A DNA stretch of 64,000 nucleotides from Aegilops tauschii subsp. strangulata (taxonomy: Eukaryota > Streptophyta > Magnoliopsida > Poales > Poaceae). How positions within the stretch are numbered: position 1 is the first letter of the stretch; each line of letters opens with the position of its first letter. The DNA lies in the NCBI RefSeq assembly GCF_002575655.3, contig NC_053037.3, positions 448,539,793 to 448,603,792 of the forward strand, written 5' to 3'. The position numbers and the translations under genes were made by a program. Shown in pieces: positions 41,227 through 53,245 of this stretch. A model generated the notes under the pieces. The model was given only the letters and a program-made list of their open reading frames with translations, made no database searches and was not told where the DNA came from.

Positions 41227-44200
41227 TGTCACATCACTAGCCTTACCTTGCACTAGGCTAGCACATGTCTGTTGCAGCATGTTTAAATTTTATTTAAAAC
41301 TGAAATGGGGATTGTTCAAACCCCAGCACCAAATGAAATCCAACTAGGATCACAATGAAATATTTTCAATGATCCCAAAATGCCTTTGGAAATGTTCATC
41401 ATTTCTGATAAAGGTAAAAACCTCTGCCAAAATGATAAACATATTTCTAGGTCATTTCTGGATTTTTGAATTAACTCATATTGTATTTGAATTGGGGCAT
41501 TTAAATCCTATAAATATTTTAAATGCCCTAATAATTCTGAAACTAGTTGAGGGCTGTTGGGAATAATTTCAACAGTGCCCACAAATATTATCAGGATTTT
41601 TGGAAATGCTCTGGCATTTTTAATAAAGCCAAACACAATTACAGAAAATAGAAAACAGGAAATGAAAAGAGAGAGAGAGATATAGGCCTCAGGCCACTTA
41701 CCTGGACTGCGCCGGCCCACCTAGCCCATGCCAGTCACCACCTACCTTTGCCAGTAGGCAGAGGAGGGGGACAGCGCACCGCCGCCGAGCACGCGCCCGT
41801 GCCACCTCCTGCTTCCCCGGCCCCTCCTGGCGACGCCACGACAACGCCCCGAAGTCCCTGTCTCCTCTCCCTCACTCGCTGTGTTCTCTCCCTCCCCTCT
41901 GCCCTTTCTCCAGCAGCCGCCCGAGCGCCACCGAGCTCGCCGCTGCCACCCGCCTGACCACCGTACCTCCCTCGCCTCTCGCTGTGCTAGGAAGCTCTGC
42001 TACTTCATCCTCGTTCCTCCTTGCTGAGCCACGCGACGAGGAGAGCCCCGAAGCGACGCCCGCAACAACATCTCCAACCACGGCCGGCCGAGATCGTCGT
42101 CGCCGTCTCGTCGCCCCAGGCCTTCCCCGAGCACGCTGACCTTCCCTACGTCTTCGTTGTGAGCTCACGGACCGAACCCCCCTCTCCTCCGCCTCGATTG
42201 CTCGCCGTAGTCATTGATTCATCGGATACAGAAACCCGCCGCCACCCGAGCTCATCGCCGGTGATGCTCTGGTAGCCTTTCAATCACAATGACCGACCCA
42301 ACACACTCGCACATGCACGTAGTTGCTGCCCCACTGCTCGTTTTGCTCGCCCGCTTGCTCCAGCCGCAGCTGCCTTACACACCGAGCTCCGGCCGACGCC
42401 TCGAGCTCGATTCCGACGAGCTCAAGCCACCCCAGCTCCTCTCGTTCGCTCCACCAGTTGTGCCGCATCGCCAGCTTGCCATAGCTCCAAACCGCGCTCA
42501 AAACCATCGCCTGTAGCGCCGTCCCGAGCAACTCCGGCGATCCTCCGCCGTGGGGTTTGGTCGCCGGCGTCCAACTCCGGTGGTTGGTGACGTGGCACCG
42601 TCATTAGCGCTAACTAACCCCCCTAGAGTCACTGACAGCGGGCCCCGCAGCGGGTCAAAGCCGGAGTCAACGCGGGATTAGTGTCTGTCTCACTGACCAG
42701 TGGACCCCACTGGTCAGGTTTGACCTGGACCGGCCTATTGACCCTGCTGACGTCACCCAGACGCAATGCTGATGCAATAATTGATTTTCTAGATTTAAAA
42801 TAATCCAGGAAATTCCAGAAAATGCCCTAACTTCTAAAATTCATAGAAATTCAACCGTAGCTCCAAATGAAATGATTTATATATGAAAAATTATCAGAAA
42901 AATCCAAAGAATCTGTTTATGGCATCCTCATGCATGTTTGAACAACTTACAGCCACTGTATATGACAATTTGAATAAATGGCATTTGAAATGTCTTATAT
43001 GGAGTTTGAATTTGAACCTAAGGTTCAAACCAACTCCATTTAATATGTTGCTAGCTGCATTAGCTCAAAACACATTCATATTGCCATGTCATGATCATGC
43101 ATCATATTGTGCATTGCATTGATTGTGTTTCCTCTCTGTTGCCGGTATTGTCCCCTCTCGATAGCCGTGTTTCCGACGATGAGTTCGATGACACTAATGA
43201 AGACTCAATGCTATCTTCAGAAGTGCCAGGCAAGCAAAAACCCCTTGCTCATTCCGATACAATCCCACTCTCTCGCTCCTGCTCTCTTTTACTGCATTAG
43301 GACAACAACGATTCATCTGTTACTTGCTGCGGTAGCTGAACCCCTTTATCCTCTGCATGACCTGTCATTGCCACAGTAAATAGATGAAACCCACTAGCAT
43401 GAGTAGGAGTTGTTTGAGCCCTGATGTGCCTACTCATTCATTCTTGTTAGTCATGCCTGCTATTGCTTAGAGTTATGTCAGGTCTGATTCATCGGGAATG
43501 AATTGGAATGTGGTGAACATGTCCTACTGTTGAGAGCTAAGTGTGTGAACACGATTTGGTAAAGGTAGCGGTGAGAGGCCATGTAGGAGTACATGGTGGG
43601 TTGTCTCATTGAAGCCGTCCTCAGGAACCGAGTTCTGTGTTTGTGATCCATGAACAGTTACTACCACACATTGGGTTCCGGTAACTCGAACCCTCTCGGC
43701 TTATTAACCGCATCGATCTCTGTCCAGGAGTTGCAACTAGTTTCTGGTGTTTGTAGGTTGTGTTAGTAGTCTACCAAGTGGTACCCGGTACAGGTGGGCT
43801 TGGGACAGACTAGGCACCGTGGCACGGTGTACCAAGCGTAGATCCATCCGTCGAGGTGGGCTTGGGAACCCTGTTCACATCGTTTGGGGCCGTGAGCGAC
43901 ACCCCGGCCGGATCTCCTTGCGGATGGAACCAGAATAGGCGATAAACCTGGACGAGAGACTTGTGTGGTCAGTCAGGTCGTGGCCGACTCCCCCGCCAGG
44001 CTTCCGCTTGAAGGTTGCCGAGGTACACGACGTGTACATGGTGGTAAGTGGCGAGAGCGTGTGTGACGAAGTACACCCCTGCAGGGTTAATATGATCTAT
44101 TCGAATAGCCGTGTCCGCGGTAAAGGACTTCTGGGTTGCCTGTACAGTTCATAGACAAGTGAAAGTGGATACTCTAAAATGCGCAAGATAAGCGTGAGTG

Positions 44201-45336
44201 CTATGGATTGCGTTCTCGTAGGGAGACGGGAGCGAATCCATAGTGGTGTATTGAGATGGTGAATATGTGGACTCGTGTGCGCCACCTCAAAAGAGTTGCT
44301 TGCAGTCGTAGTTCAGGATAGCCACTGAGTCAAAGCTGGCTTGCTGCAGTTAAACTCCACTACCCCCTTTGTTGATACCGATGCATATGTAGCTAGTTCT
44401 GATGTAAGTCTTGCTGGGTACATTTGTACTCACATTTGCCTATTCTATGTTTTGCAGAGAGACGTCAGTCTCGCTAGTAGTTCCGTGTGGACTTCGACGT
44501 TTAGCTTGTTACCTCAGCTACGATCTTGTGCCCTCGGCAGGATCTGGTAGATAATCAGGCTTCTCAGCCTTTTTCATTTGTAGATGTCTGTACTCAGACA
44601 TGTTAAGCTTCCGCATGTGTTTTGACTTGTATGCTCTGAATGTTGGGTCATGAGACTCATGTTTGTAATATCTGGCTCTTCGGAGCCTAATGAATAAATA
44701 CTCTGAGTCGTAGAGTCTTGTTGTTATGCCTTGTTGTATTTGCACATATCGAGCATATTGTGTGTATGATTGAAATGCTTGGTATGTGTGGGATCCGACA
44801 ATCTAGTTGTCTATCCCTAGCAGCCTCTCTTATGGGGAAATGTAGTCTAGTGCCTCCTTGAGCCATAGTAGTCCGCTACAGCCCGGTTCACCGGAGTCCT
44901 GCTAGCCCAGCACTACTGCTCTGGACACTTGACTGGCCGGCATGTGTTTCATATCGTTCCTGTGTCTGTCCCTTCGGGGAAATGTCACGCGGTGACATCC
45001 GGAGTCCTGCCTAGCCTGCTACAGCCCGGGTTCCCGGAGTCCTGTTAGCCTAGTGCTACAGCCAGGATTCGCACGCTGCTGACCGACACGTTCGATGTTG
45101 ATTCATGTATGCCTGTCCCCATACGTTAGTGCCGCTTTGGGTTCACGACTAGCCATGTCGGCCCGGGTTCTCTATCATATGGATGCTAGCGACATTGTCA
45201 TATACGTGAGCCAAAAGGCGCAAATGGTCCCGGGCCATGGTAAGGCGACACCCGTGGGAGTACCGTGCTTGAGGCCGCAAAGTGATATGAGGTGTTACAG
45301 GCTAGATCGGTGTGACTTGGAATCGGGGTCCCGACA
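41227..45336 (+). repeat. 5' LTR of the 12-kb element
   Basis: 4,110 bp, TG...CA. It aligns end to end with 49,132-53,240 with only scattered substitutions and a few 1-2-base indels. It has a GC-rich, promoter-like zone (41,700-42,650), and three short repeats of CTACAGCCCGG...CGGAGTCCTG (about 44,878, 45,008, 45,058). All ORFs inside (42,021-42,275 and others) are duplicated in the other LTR and have no known domain. Confidence 0.95.
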
Positions 45337-45340
45337 GCTT

Positions 45341-45352
45341 TGGTATCAGAGC
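45341..45352 (+). other. Primer-binding site (initiator tRNA-Met type)
   Basis: TGGTATCAGAGC lies four bases after the LTR end. It is not a tRNA gene. Confidence 0.9.
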
Positions 45353-48300
45353 CTGACTGCCTGTAGGATTACCAAGCCAAACTGGTCGAAGTTGAGTCTA
45401 GAAATGCTTTAGTTATATAAGGGAATTGATTGTGGAAGGGAACGTAAGGCTCTTTTTACTCCTTTACCTTATGCCCTTCTGATCTGAGTCACCCTCTTCT
45501 CTTCTACGGGGATTAAGAACTAGGCTTCTCATCTTTCTATCAGGATCACGTGTTACTAATCCGTAGACTCGTAGGATTGTCGGTCTGAAGCCTCAGTTCA
45601 GTTTCTACTACTTCCATGTGTTACAGTTGATCTCGGAACCTTGGTATTGTGATTCTGAATGGTTATGCCACCATTTTTGCAGGATGTCTCAAATCTTTTT
45701 GAGCATTTACAGCCGTTATGTTGTCCGAGTCATCCCAGGTTTCTAAACAATCTGATGCATTTGCAAATTCCTTTTCCTCTGTTTTTGCGTCCCTTTGGGC
45801 CATATTAAGCACACTACCGGTGCGTTCAGGCACTCTATTGCCTTGGTATATACGTTGGAGTTATTATTATGACCCTAGGTGTCTTAGAGGACCACTTAGC
45901 AATCTAGCAATGCTTGCATCCCCAGTGTGATGATTCTGGCCATTACTCTCGAAAGCATCCCGTGATGCCACTTAGTTAGTAGGCATTCTATTCCCGGGTT
46001 TCTGAACTCGAGATTCACCCTACTTACTTCATGCTGATAGTGTTGCTAGTTCCTTTAGGATATTAGTAACCTTTGTGATAGTCTTCGAGGTCCGTGGTAT
46101 CTCATTCTTCCAATACCATGAACCATTATGGCAGAAGTTCTTTTAACCAAAAGATCACAACCAGGGCGCTCTTGAGGAGTACTCCATTTATATTGTGACT
46201 CTGCCAGTCCTTCTCCTTCTGCATGGGTTATCCGGAAGAAATACGTTGAACTTGTTCGACATACTAATCCATGCATCCACAACTCAGAAAATCATATGTT
46301 CTTTTGGGTTGTCCCTCTTTAGCTGTATTCCGACCTTCATCTATCAATTGATAGTCAAGGGTATGTGTGCGATCGTGTTCATCGATGCGTACTATCCTTG
46401 TGGCCCGTCAAGCCGTTCTATTTCAGAATGACTAGGAGAAACAAACTCCAGAACCTCGTCCATATCTAGGATTGGGTCAAAGCAAGTGTATTCCGCAAGC
46501 CAAAATGCCAATCCAGCTTTTGCTCTGCTCTACCTTGGAGCGTCACCATCTTTATGTCAAGAGTGTCATGAGAGTTGCACCACCTCTTATGAATTCTTGA
46601 TTAAGTGATACTTCTCGCCATCATTATTCATTCCTCGGTTCCGTGTTGTCACAACCGGAATACCAACAAGTGAACCGTGATGTGTGAAATCAATACTCTA
46701 AGCAACTCGTTGCTTGGTAGTTAATGACAATACTCTCATCCTCAGCGTGCTGATTATTCAATCATCATCCTGAGATTGATCGTGTTACCTAGTCCATTTT
46801 TCCTGGTGCACTCTTTGGTCAATGAGTTAGGATTTTTTCAATCCTTGCTTATTTGATCATATAGTCTTGTCTGAAAGGCAAGATTGTTCTCGAGCTTAGT
46901 GACATATCGGTGGTACGTGATTTTCCGAATATCTTCTCGGAAGTATCACCAGGTTGTCACTTGACCGCTATGTTGAACTCGTGATCAAGTTGGTTTTCTG
47001 TAAACCCCCCTTCTCCAAGAATCCGTGTTGGATACCCCTGAGCTAGTTGGTTAAGCCAAACAACAACTTGGAGAGTTGGAAGATAAAAGCTTGCCTGACT
47101 TAGTTCTTTCCAAAGGATATCTCTTGTGTGTGTTTGTTGTAGAAAGATGATTTCTTCAACGATTGGTCCTCGTGATCAATTAATGGACCTATCCTCTTAA
47201 CCAAACTTTGATTTGAACATGGGCTATCGTCAAATCAAATCAGAACCAACGATGTTCATAATGTTGTCTTACTCGTGGTTGATTCCTCGAGCATACACCA
47301 TTATATCTTTTGGGTCTGACCACTGCTATTCCCGTGTTTACTTAATTTTGGAATTCCATCTATATGGAAGCCTGGATGGATTGTTGCTGAGCCCATTGAC
47401 AACATTTTCATCTTGTCCATGATTTTGTTGAGCATTAAGCTAGTGTTGGAAACTTTTATAAGCATTATCTTCATGTCCCGTCCATGAAGCATGTGTTCGG
47501 ATGAAAGAAGTGACTCTCTCTAATTCACGTGCACTTGGTGTAAGTTGCCGCCGTGGATCCGAGAAAGATTGTTTGCTTTCTTTGGAATCATCCCAAGTCA
47601 GCCATGCATGTGCGAAGCATTCTGTGGTCTGTTAGACTGATCATCTTCGTTCCATATGAATTCCGTAGCACATTAAGCCACTGATTGATTTGTTCGAGGA
47701 GAAGAAGTTCCTTCTTAAGAAGCATGCCTTATGTAAGGACTTCGATATCCTCGTTGATGGCTCCCAACCAGAACTCGGTAGTGTTTCATTGTAAGACTAC
47801 CATGTGAGCATGCTTGTCTGGGACAACGTGTTCACATGTTTGTAGCAGAACCAACTCATGTTTTGGAGCTTGCTACCGTAGCTCATTTCCCGAGAATCTC
47901 ACAACGTCATCTCGTCGACTTGTGTTGCAAACTTTCATTTTTCTCTCCAGACTTGATGAGTCTGGAATATCTTGACACCAACCAGATCTGAATCTCAGGC
48001 AGATATGATGGTTGGAACGTTTCCCAAGAACTATAATATTGGTCTCTCTGTAACCGGTAAAGTGGATGTCGTGGCCAACACACCCAGCCGAAAGACCCAT
48101 TATTGTAGTATCTTGATTGAGAAATTGGCCACCTCCCCATAAGGATTTCGTAGGATTTGCTCCCTAGTTGTTCCTTATGGATTTTTTTTATATTTTCCGA
48201 AGTCCGACCTCTTACTTGATGTTCTAGATATCAAACCATATCTAGGAATGGGATATGCTAGTGCATCAAGGACAACATTAGAGGCGGAGTGCTAAATGTT

Positions 48301-49118
48301 TCTCGGTCGATCATCCAGATTTGCTTCTTTGGCATTGCTAAGGAAAAATCTGAGAAAGTGATGTCCTCCTTTGCACCTGCATCCTCCATCACCATTCATC
48401 ATGGTAGTATGATGTGTTGCCAGGATCCTCGGCACGGATGTTGGTAAAACCTTGATGAATATGGAAATGCTCAAGTTCTTGAAAGCACGCTCAGTCACTA
48501 GGTTATGTCCTTGGTATCAACTGGAATGTGCCTTCCATTTGCCGAGTTGTTCTATAACCATAGTTTCCTTTCCAAATTGAGTGTGCCATTCTTTTGAATT
48601 CTTTCAAATGATCATTTGTAAATTGCCTTACGCTGGTATAAAGAGTTTCAATGATCTTTGTATCAAAAGTAATTCTTTTTGCCACTTAAGGGAAGAATTC
48701 TACGAGTCACCTTTCCTAAGGTGCCCAGTTATGGAGTCATGGCAATTAACTCCTCGCCGCTTTGGAACCCATGCACCATATTATCTAAGCGTGGGATTGT
48801 TGCCCACCAAATCAAACCTCGTCGTTTGTTCTTCCATCCCTCTCGATGTGTTTTGTGTCTCAACTCGAGATGTTTCAACATATCATTCCGCAAGTTGATC
48901 TTGTATAGCTCGATCTTCGAGAAGATCAATCCTGTAGAGTTTCCCTCTCTTCCGTCATCATAGTTGGATGAAGCTCTCGAAAGAAATGATGTCAAGATCA
49001 AAATGATGCAATGAATCAACATCTTCGAGAAGAACAATTGGATCGTGAAGATTATGTTAGTTTGCGTTCCCCTTTCACCTTACCCTACGCTTGAATCTCG
49101 GGACGAGATTCTTGTTTT
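45353..49118 (+). pseudogene. Decayed gag-pol interior of the 12-kb element
   Basis: There is no long ORF. Faint matches to Ty3-gypsy pol appear in order. At 47,210-47,420 the reading NMGYRQIKSEPTMFIML and YTIISFGSDHCYSRVYLILE matches the reverse transcriptase stretch that usually reads SGYHQ...MPFGL. At about 47,390 PIDNIFILS stands where FIDDILVYS is expected. At about 48,056-48,100 GKVDVVANTPSRKT matches the RNase H end (usually NVVADALSRK). The key aspartates are partly replaced. The rest is a mix of frames and stops. Confidence 0.7.
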
Positions 49119-49131
49119 AGTGGGGGTGAGT
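49119..49131 (+). other. Polypurine tract before the 3' LTR
   Basis: AGTGGGGGTGAGT lies immediately before TGTCACATCC of the second LTR. Confidence 0.75.
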
Positions 49132-52100
49132 TGTCACATCCCTAGCCTTACCTTGCACTAGGCTAGCACATGTCTATTGCAGCATGTTTAAATTTTATTT
49201 AAAACTGAAATGGGGATTGTTCAAACCCCAGCACCAAATGAAATCCAACTAGGATCACAATGAAATATTTTCAATGATCCCAAAATGCCTTTGGAAATGT
49301 TCATCATTTCTGATAAAGGTAAAAACCTCTGCCAAAATGATAAACATATTTCTAGGTCATTTCTGGATTTTTGAATTAACTCATATTGTATTTGAATTGG
49401 GGCATTTAAATCCTATAAATATTTTAAATGCCCTAATAATTCTGAAACTAGTTGAGGGATGTTGGGAATAATTTCAACAGTGCCCACAAATATTATCAGG
49501 ATTTTTGGAAATGCTCTGGCATTTTTAATAAAGCCAAACACAATTACAGAAAATAGAAAACAGGAAATGAAAAGCGAGAGAGAGATATAGGCCTCAGGCC
49601 ACTTACCTGGACTGGGCCGGCCCACCTGGCCCATGCCAGTCACCACCTACCTTTGCCAGTAGGCAGAGGAGGGGGACAACGCGCCGCCGCCGAGCACGCG
49701 CCCGCGCCACCTCCTGCTTCCCCGGCCCCTCCTGGCGACGCCACGACAACGTCCCGAAGTCCCTGTCTCCTCTCCCTCACTCGCTGCATTCTCTCCCTCC
49801 CCTCTGCCCTTTCTCCAGCAGCCGCCCGAGCGCCACCGAGCTCGCCGCTGCCACCCGCCTGACCATCGTACTTCCCTCGCCTCTCGCTGTGCTAGGAAGC
49901 TCCGCTACTTCATCCTCGTTCCTCCTTGCTGAGCCACGCGACGAGGAGAGCCCCGAAGCGACGCCCGCAACAACATCTCCAACCACGGCCGGCCGAGATC
50001 GCCGTCGCCGTCTCGTCGCCCCAGGCCTTCCCCGAGCACGCTGACCTTCCCTACGTCTTCGCTGTGAGCTCACGGACCGAACCCCCCTCTCCTCTGCCTC
50101 GATTGCTCACCGTAGTCATCGATTCATCGGATACAGAAACCCGCCGCCACCCGAGCTCATCGCCGGTGATGCTCCGGTGGCCTTTCAATCACAATGACCG
50201 ACCCAACACACTCGCACATGCACGTAGTTGCTGCCCCACTGCTCGTTTTGCTCGCCCGCTTGCTCCAGCCGCAGCTGCCTTACACACCGAGCTCCGGCCG
50301 ACGCCTCGAGCTCGATTCCGACGAGCTCAGGCCACCCCAGCTCCTCTCGTTCGCTCCACCAGTTGTGCCGCATCGCCAGCTTGCCATAGCTCCAAACCGC
50401 GCTCAAAACCATCGCCTGTAGCGCCGTCCCGAGCAACTCCGGCGATCCTCCGCCGTGGGGTTTGGTCGCCGGCGTCCAACTCCGGTGGTTGGTGACGTGG
50501 CACCGTCATTAGCGCTAACTAAACCCCCAAGAGTCACTGACAGCGGGCCCCGCAGCGGGTCAAAGCCGGAGTCAACGCGGGATTAGTGTCTGTCTCACTG
50601 ACCAGTGGACCCCACTGGTCAGGTTTGACCTGGACCGGCCTGTTGACCCTGCTGACGTCACCCAGACGCAATGCTGATGCAATAATTGATTTTCTAGATT
50701 TAAAATAATCCAGGAAATTCCAGAAAATGCCCTAACTTCTAAAATTCATAGAAATTCAACCGTAGCTCCAAATGAAATGATTTATATATGAAACATTATC
50801 AGAAAAATCCAAAGAATCTGTTTATGGCATCCTCATGCATGTTTGAACAACTTATAGCCACTGTATATAACAATTTGAATAAATGTCATTTGAAATGTCT
50901 TATATGGAGTTTGAATTTGAACCTAAGGTTCAAACCAACTCCATTTAATATGTTGCTAGCTGCATTAGCTCAAAACACATTCATATTGCCATGTCATGAT
51001 CATGCATCATATTGTGCATTGCATTGATTGTGTTTCCTCTCTGTTGCCGCTATTGTCCCCTCTCGATAGCCGTGTTTCCGACGATGAGTTCGATGACACT
51101 AATGAAGACTCAATGCTATCTTCAGAAGTGCCAGGCAAGCAAAACCCCCTTGCTCATTCCGATACAATCCCACTCTCTCGCTCCTGCTCTCTTTTACTGC
51201 ATTAGGACAACAACGATTCATCTGTTACTTGCTGCAGTAGCTGAACCCCTTTATCCTCTGCATGACCTGTCATTGCCACATAAATAGATGAAACCCACTA
51301 GCATGAGTAGGAGTTGTTTGAGCCCTGATGTGCCTACTCATTCATGCTTGTTAGTCATGCCTGCTATTGCTTAGAGTTATGTCAGGTCTGATTCATCGGG
51401 AATGAATTGGAATGTGGTGAACATGTCCTACTGTTGAGAGCTAAGTGTGTGAACACGATTTGGTAAAGGTAGCGGTGAGAGGCCATGTAGGAGTACATGG
51501 TGGGTTGTCTCATTGAAGCCGTCCTCAGGAACCGAGTTCTGTGTTTGTGATCCATGAACAGTTACTACCACACATTGGGTTCCGGTAACTCGACCCCTCT
51601 CGGCTTATTAACCGCCTCGATCTCTGTCCAGGAGTTGCAACTAGTTTCTGGTGTTTGTAGGTTGTGTTAGTAGTCTACCAAGTGGTACCCGGTACAGGTG
51701 GGCTTGGGACAGACTAGGCACCGTGGCACGGTGTACCAAGCGTAGATCCATCCGTCGAGGTGGGCTTGGGAACCCTGTTCACATCGTTTGGGGCCGTGAG
51801 CGACACCCCGGCCGGATCTCCTTGCGGATGGAACCCGAATAGGCGATAAACCAGGACGAGAGACTTGTGTGGTTAGTCAGGTCGTGGCCGACTCCCCCGC
51901 CAGGCTTCCGCTTGAAGGTTGCTAAGGTACACGACGTGTACATGGTGGTAAGTGGCGAGAGCGTGTGTGACGAAGTACACCCCTGCAGGGTTAATATGAT
52001 CTATTCGAATAGCCGTGTCCGCGGTAAAGGACTTCTGGGTTGCCTGTACAGTTCATAGACAAGTGAAAGTGGATACTCTAAAATGCGCAAGATAAGCATG

Positions 52101-53240
52101 AGTGCTATGGATGGCGTTCTCGTAGGGAGACGGGAGCGAATCCATAGTGGTGTATTGAGATGGTGAATATGTGGACTCGTGTGCGCCACCTCAAAAGAGT
52201 TGCTTGCAGTCGTAGTTCAGGATAGCCACTGAGTCAAAGCTGGCTTGCTGCAGTTAAACTCCACTACCCCCTTTGTTGATACCGATGCATATGTAGCTAG
52301 TTCTGATGTAAGTCTTGCTGGGTACATTTGTACTCACGTTTGCCTATTCTATGTTTTGCAGGGAGACGTCAGTCTCGCTAGTAGTTCCGTGTGGACTTCG
52401 ACGTTTAGCTTGTTACCTCAGCTACGATCTTGTGCCCTCGGCAGGATCTGGTAGATAATCAGGCTTCTCAGCCTTTTTCATTTGTAGATGTCTGTACTCA
52501 GACATGTTAAGCTTCCGCGTGTGTTTTGACTTGTATGCTCTGAATGTTGGGTCATGAGACCCATGTTTGTAATATCTGGCTCTTCGGAGCCTAATGAATA
52601 AATACTCTGAGTCGTAGAGTCTTGTTGTTATGCCTTGTTGTATTTGCACATATCGAGCATATTGTGTGTATGATTGAAATGCTTGGTATGTGTGGGATCC
52701 GACAATCTAGTTGTCTATCCCTAGCAGCCTCTCTTATGGGGAAATGTAGTCTAGTGCCTCCTTGAGCCATAGTAGTCCGCTACAGCCCGGTTCACCGGAG
52801 TCCTGCTAGCCCAGCACTACTGCTCTGGACACTTGACTGGCCGGCATGTGTTTCATATCGTTCCTGTGTCTGTCCCTTCGGGGAAATGTCACGCGGTGAC
52901 ATCCAGAGTCCTGCCTAGCCTGCTACAGCCCGGGTTACCGGAGTCCTGTTAGCCTAGTGCTACAGCCCGGATTCGCACGCTGCTGACCGACACGTTCGAT
53001 GTTGATTCATGTATGCCTGTCCCCATACGTTAGTGCCGCTTTGGGTTCACGACTAGCCATGTCGGCCCGGGTTCTCTGTCATATGGATGCTAGCGACATT
53101 GTCATATACGTGAGCCAAAATGTGCAAACGGTCCTGGGCCATGGTAAGGCGACACCCGTGGGAGTACCGTGCGTGAGGCCGCAAAGTGATATGAGGTGTT
53201 ACAGGCTAGATCGGTGTGACTTGGAATCGGGGTCCCGACA
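49132..53240 (+). repeat. 3' LTR of the 12-kb element
   Basis: 4,109 bp, near-identical to 41,227-45,336. By eye the divergence is in the low percent range, mostly C/T and G/A changes. Its end GTCCCGACA is followed by the duplication CGTAG. Confidence 0.95.
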
Positions 53241-53245
53241 CGTAG

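Larger units (their letters stand above)
41227..53240 (+). mobile_element. Complete 12-kb Ty3-gypsy LTR element with 4.1-kb LTRs, coding region decayed
   Basis: The LTRs are 41,227-45,336 and 49,132-53,240, both TGTCACATC...GTCCCGACA. The 5-bp duplication CGTAG flanks it (41,222-41,226 and 53,241-53,245). An initiator-Met-type primer site (45,341-45,352) and a purine-rich tract before the second LTR give plus orientation. The 3.8-kb interior keeps only faint traces of gypsy pol. Long LTRs, a Met primer site and the pre-tract text AATCTCGGGACGAGATTC fit a chromovirus (Tekay/Del-like) relative. The family name is not known to me. Confidence 0.93.

Noticed and set aside
42021..42531. ORFs in the GC-rich part of the 4.1-kb LTR, repeated at 49,926-50,495
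   Set aside because: They are LTR promoter-zone sequence, duplicated by retrotransposition, with overlapping frames on both strands and a length difference caused by a single stop change.
45341..45352. tRNA-like sequence GGTATCAGAGC
   Set aside because: It is the primer-binding site complementary to a tRNA 3' end, not a tRNA gene; no cloverleaf follows.
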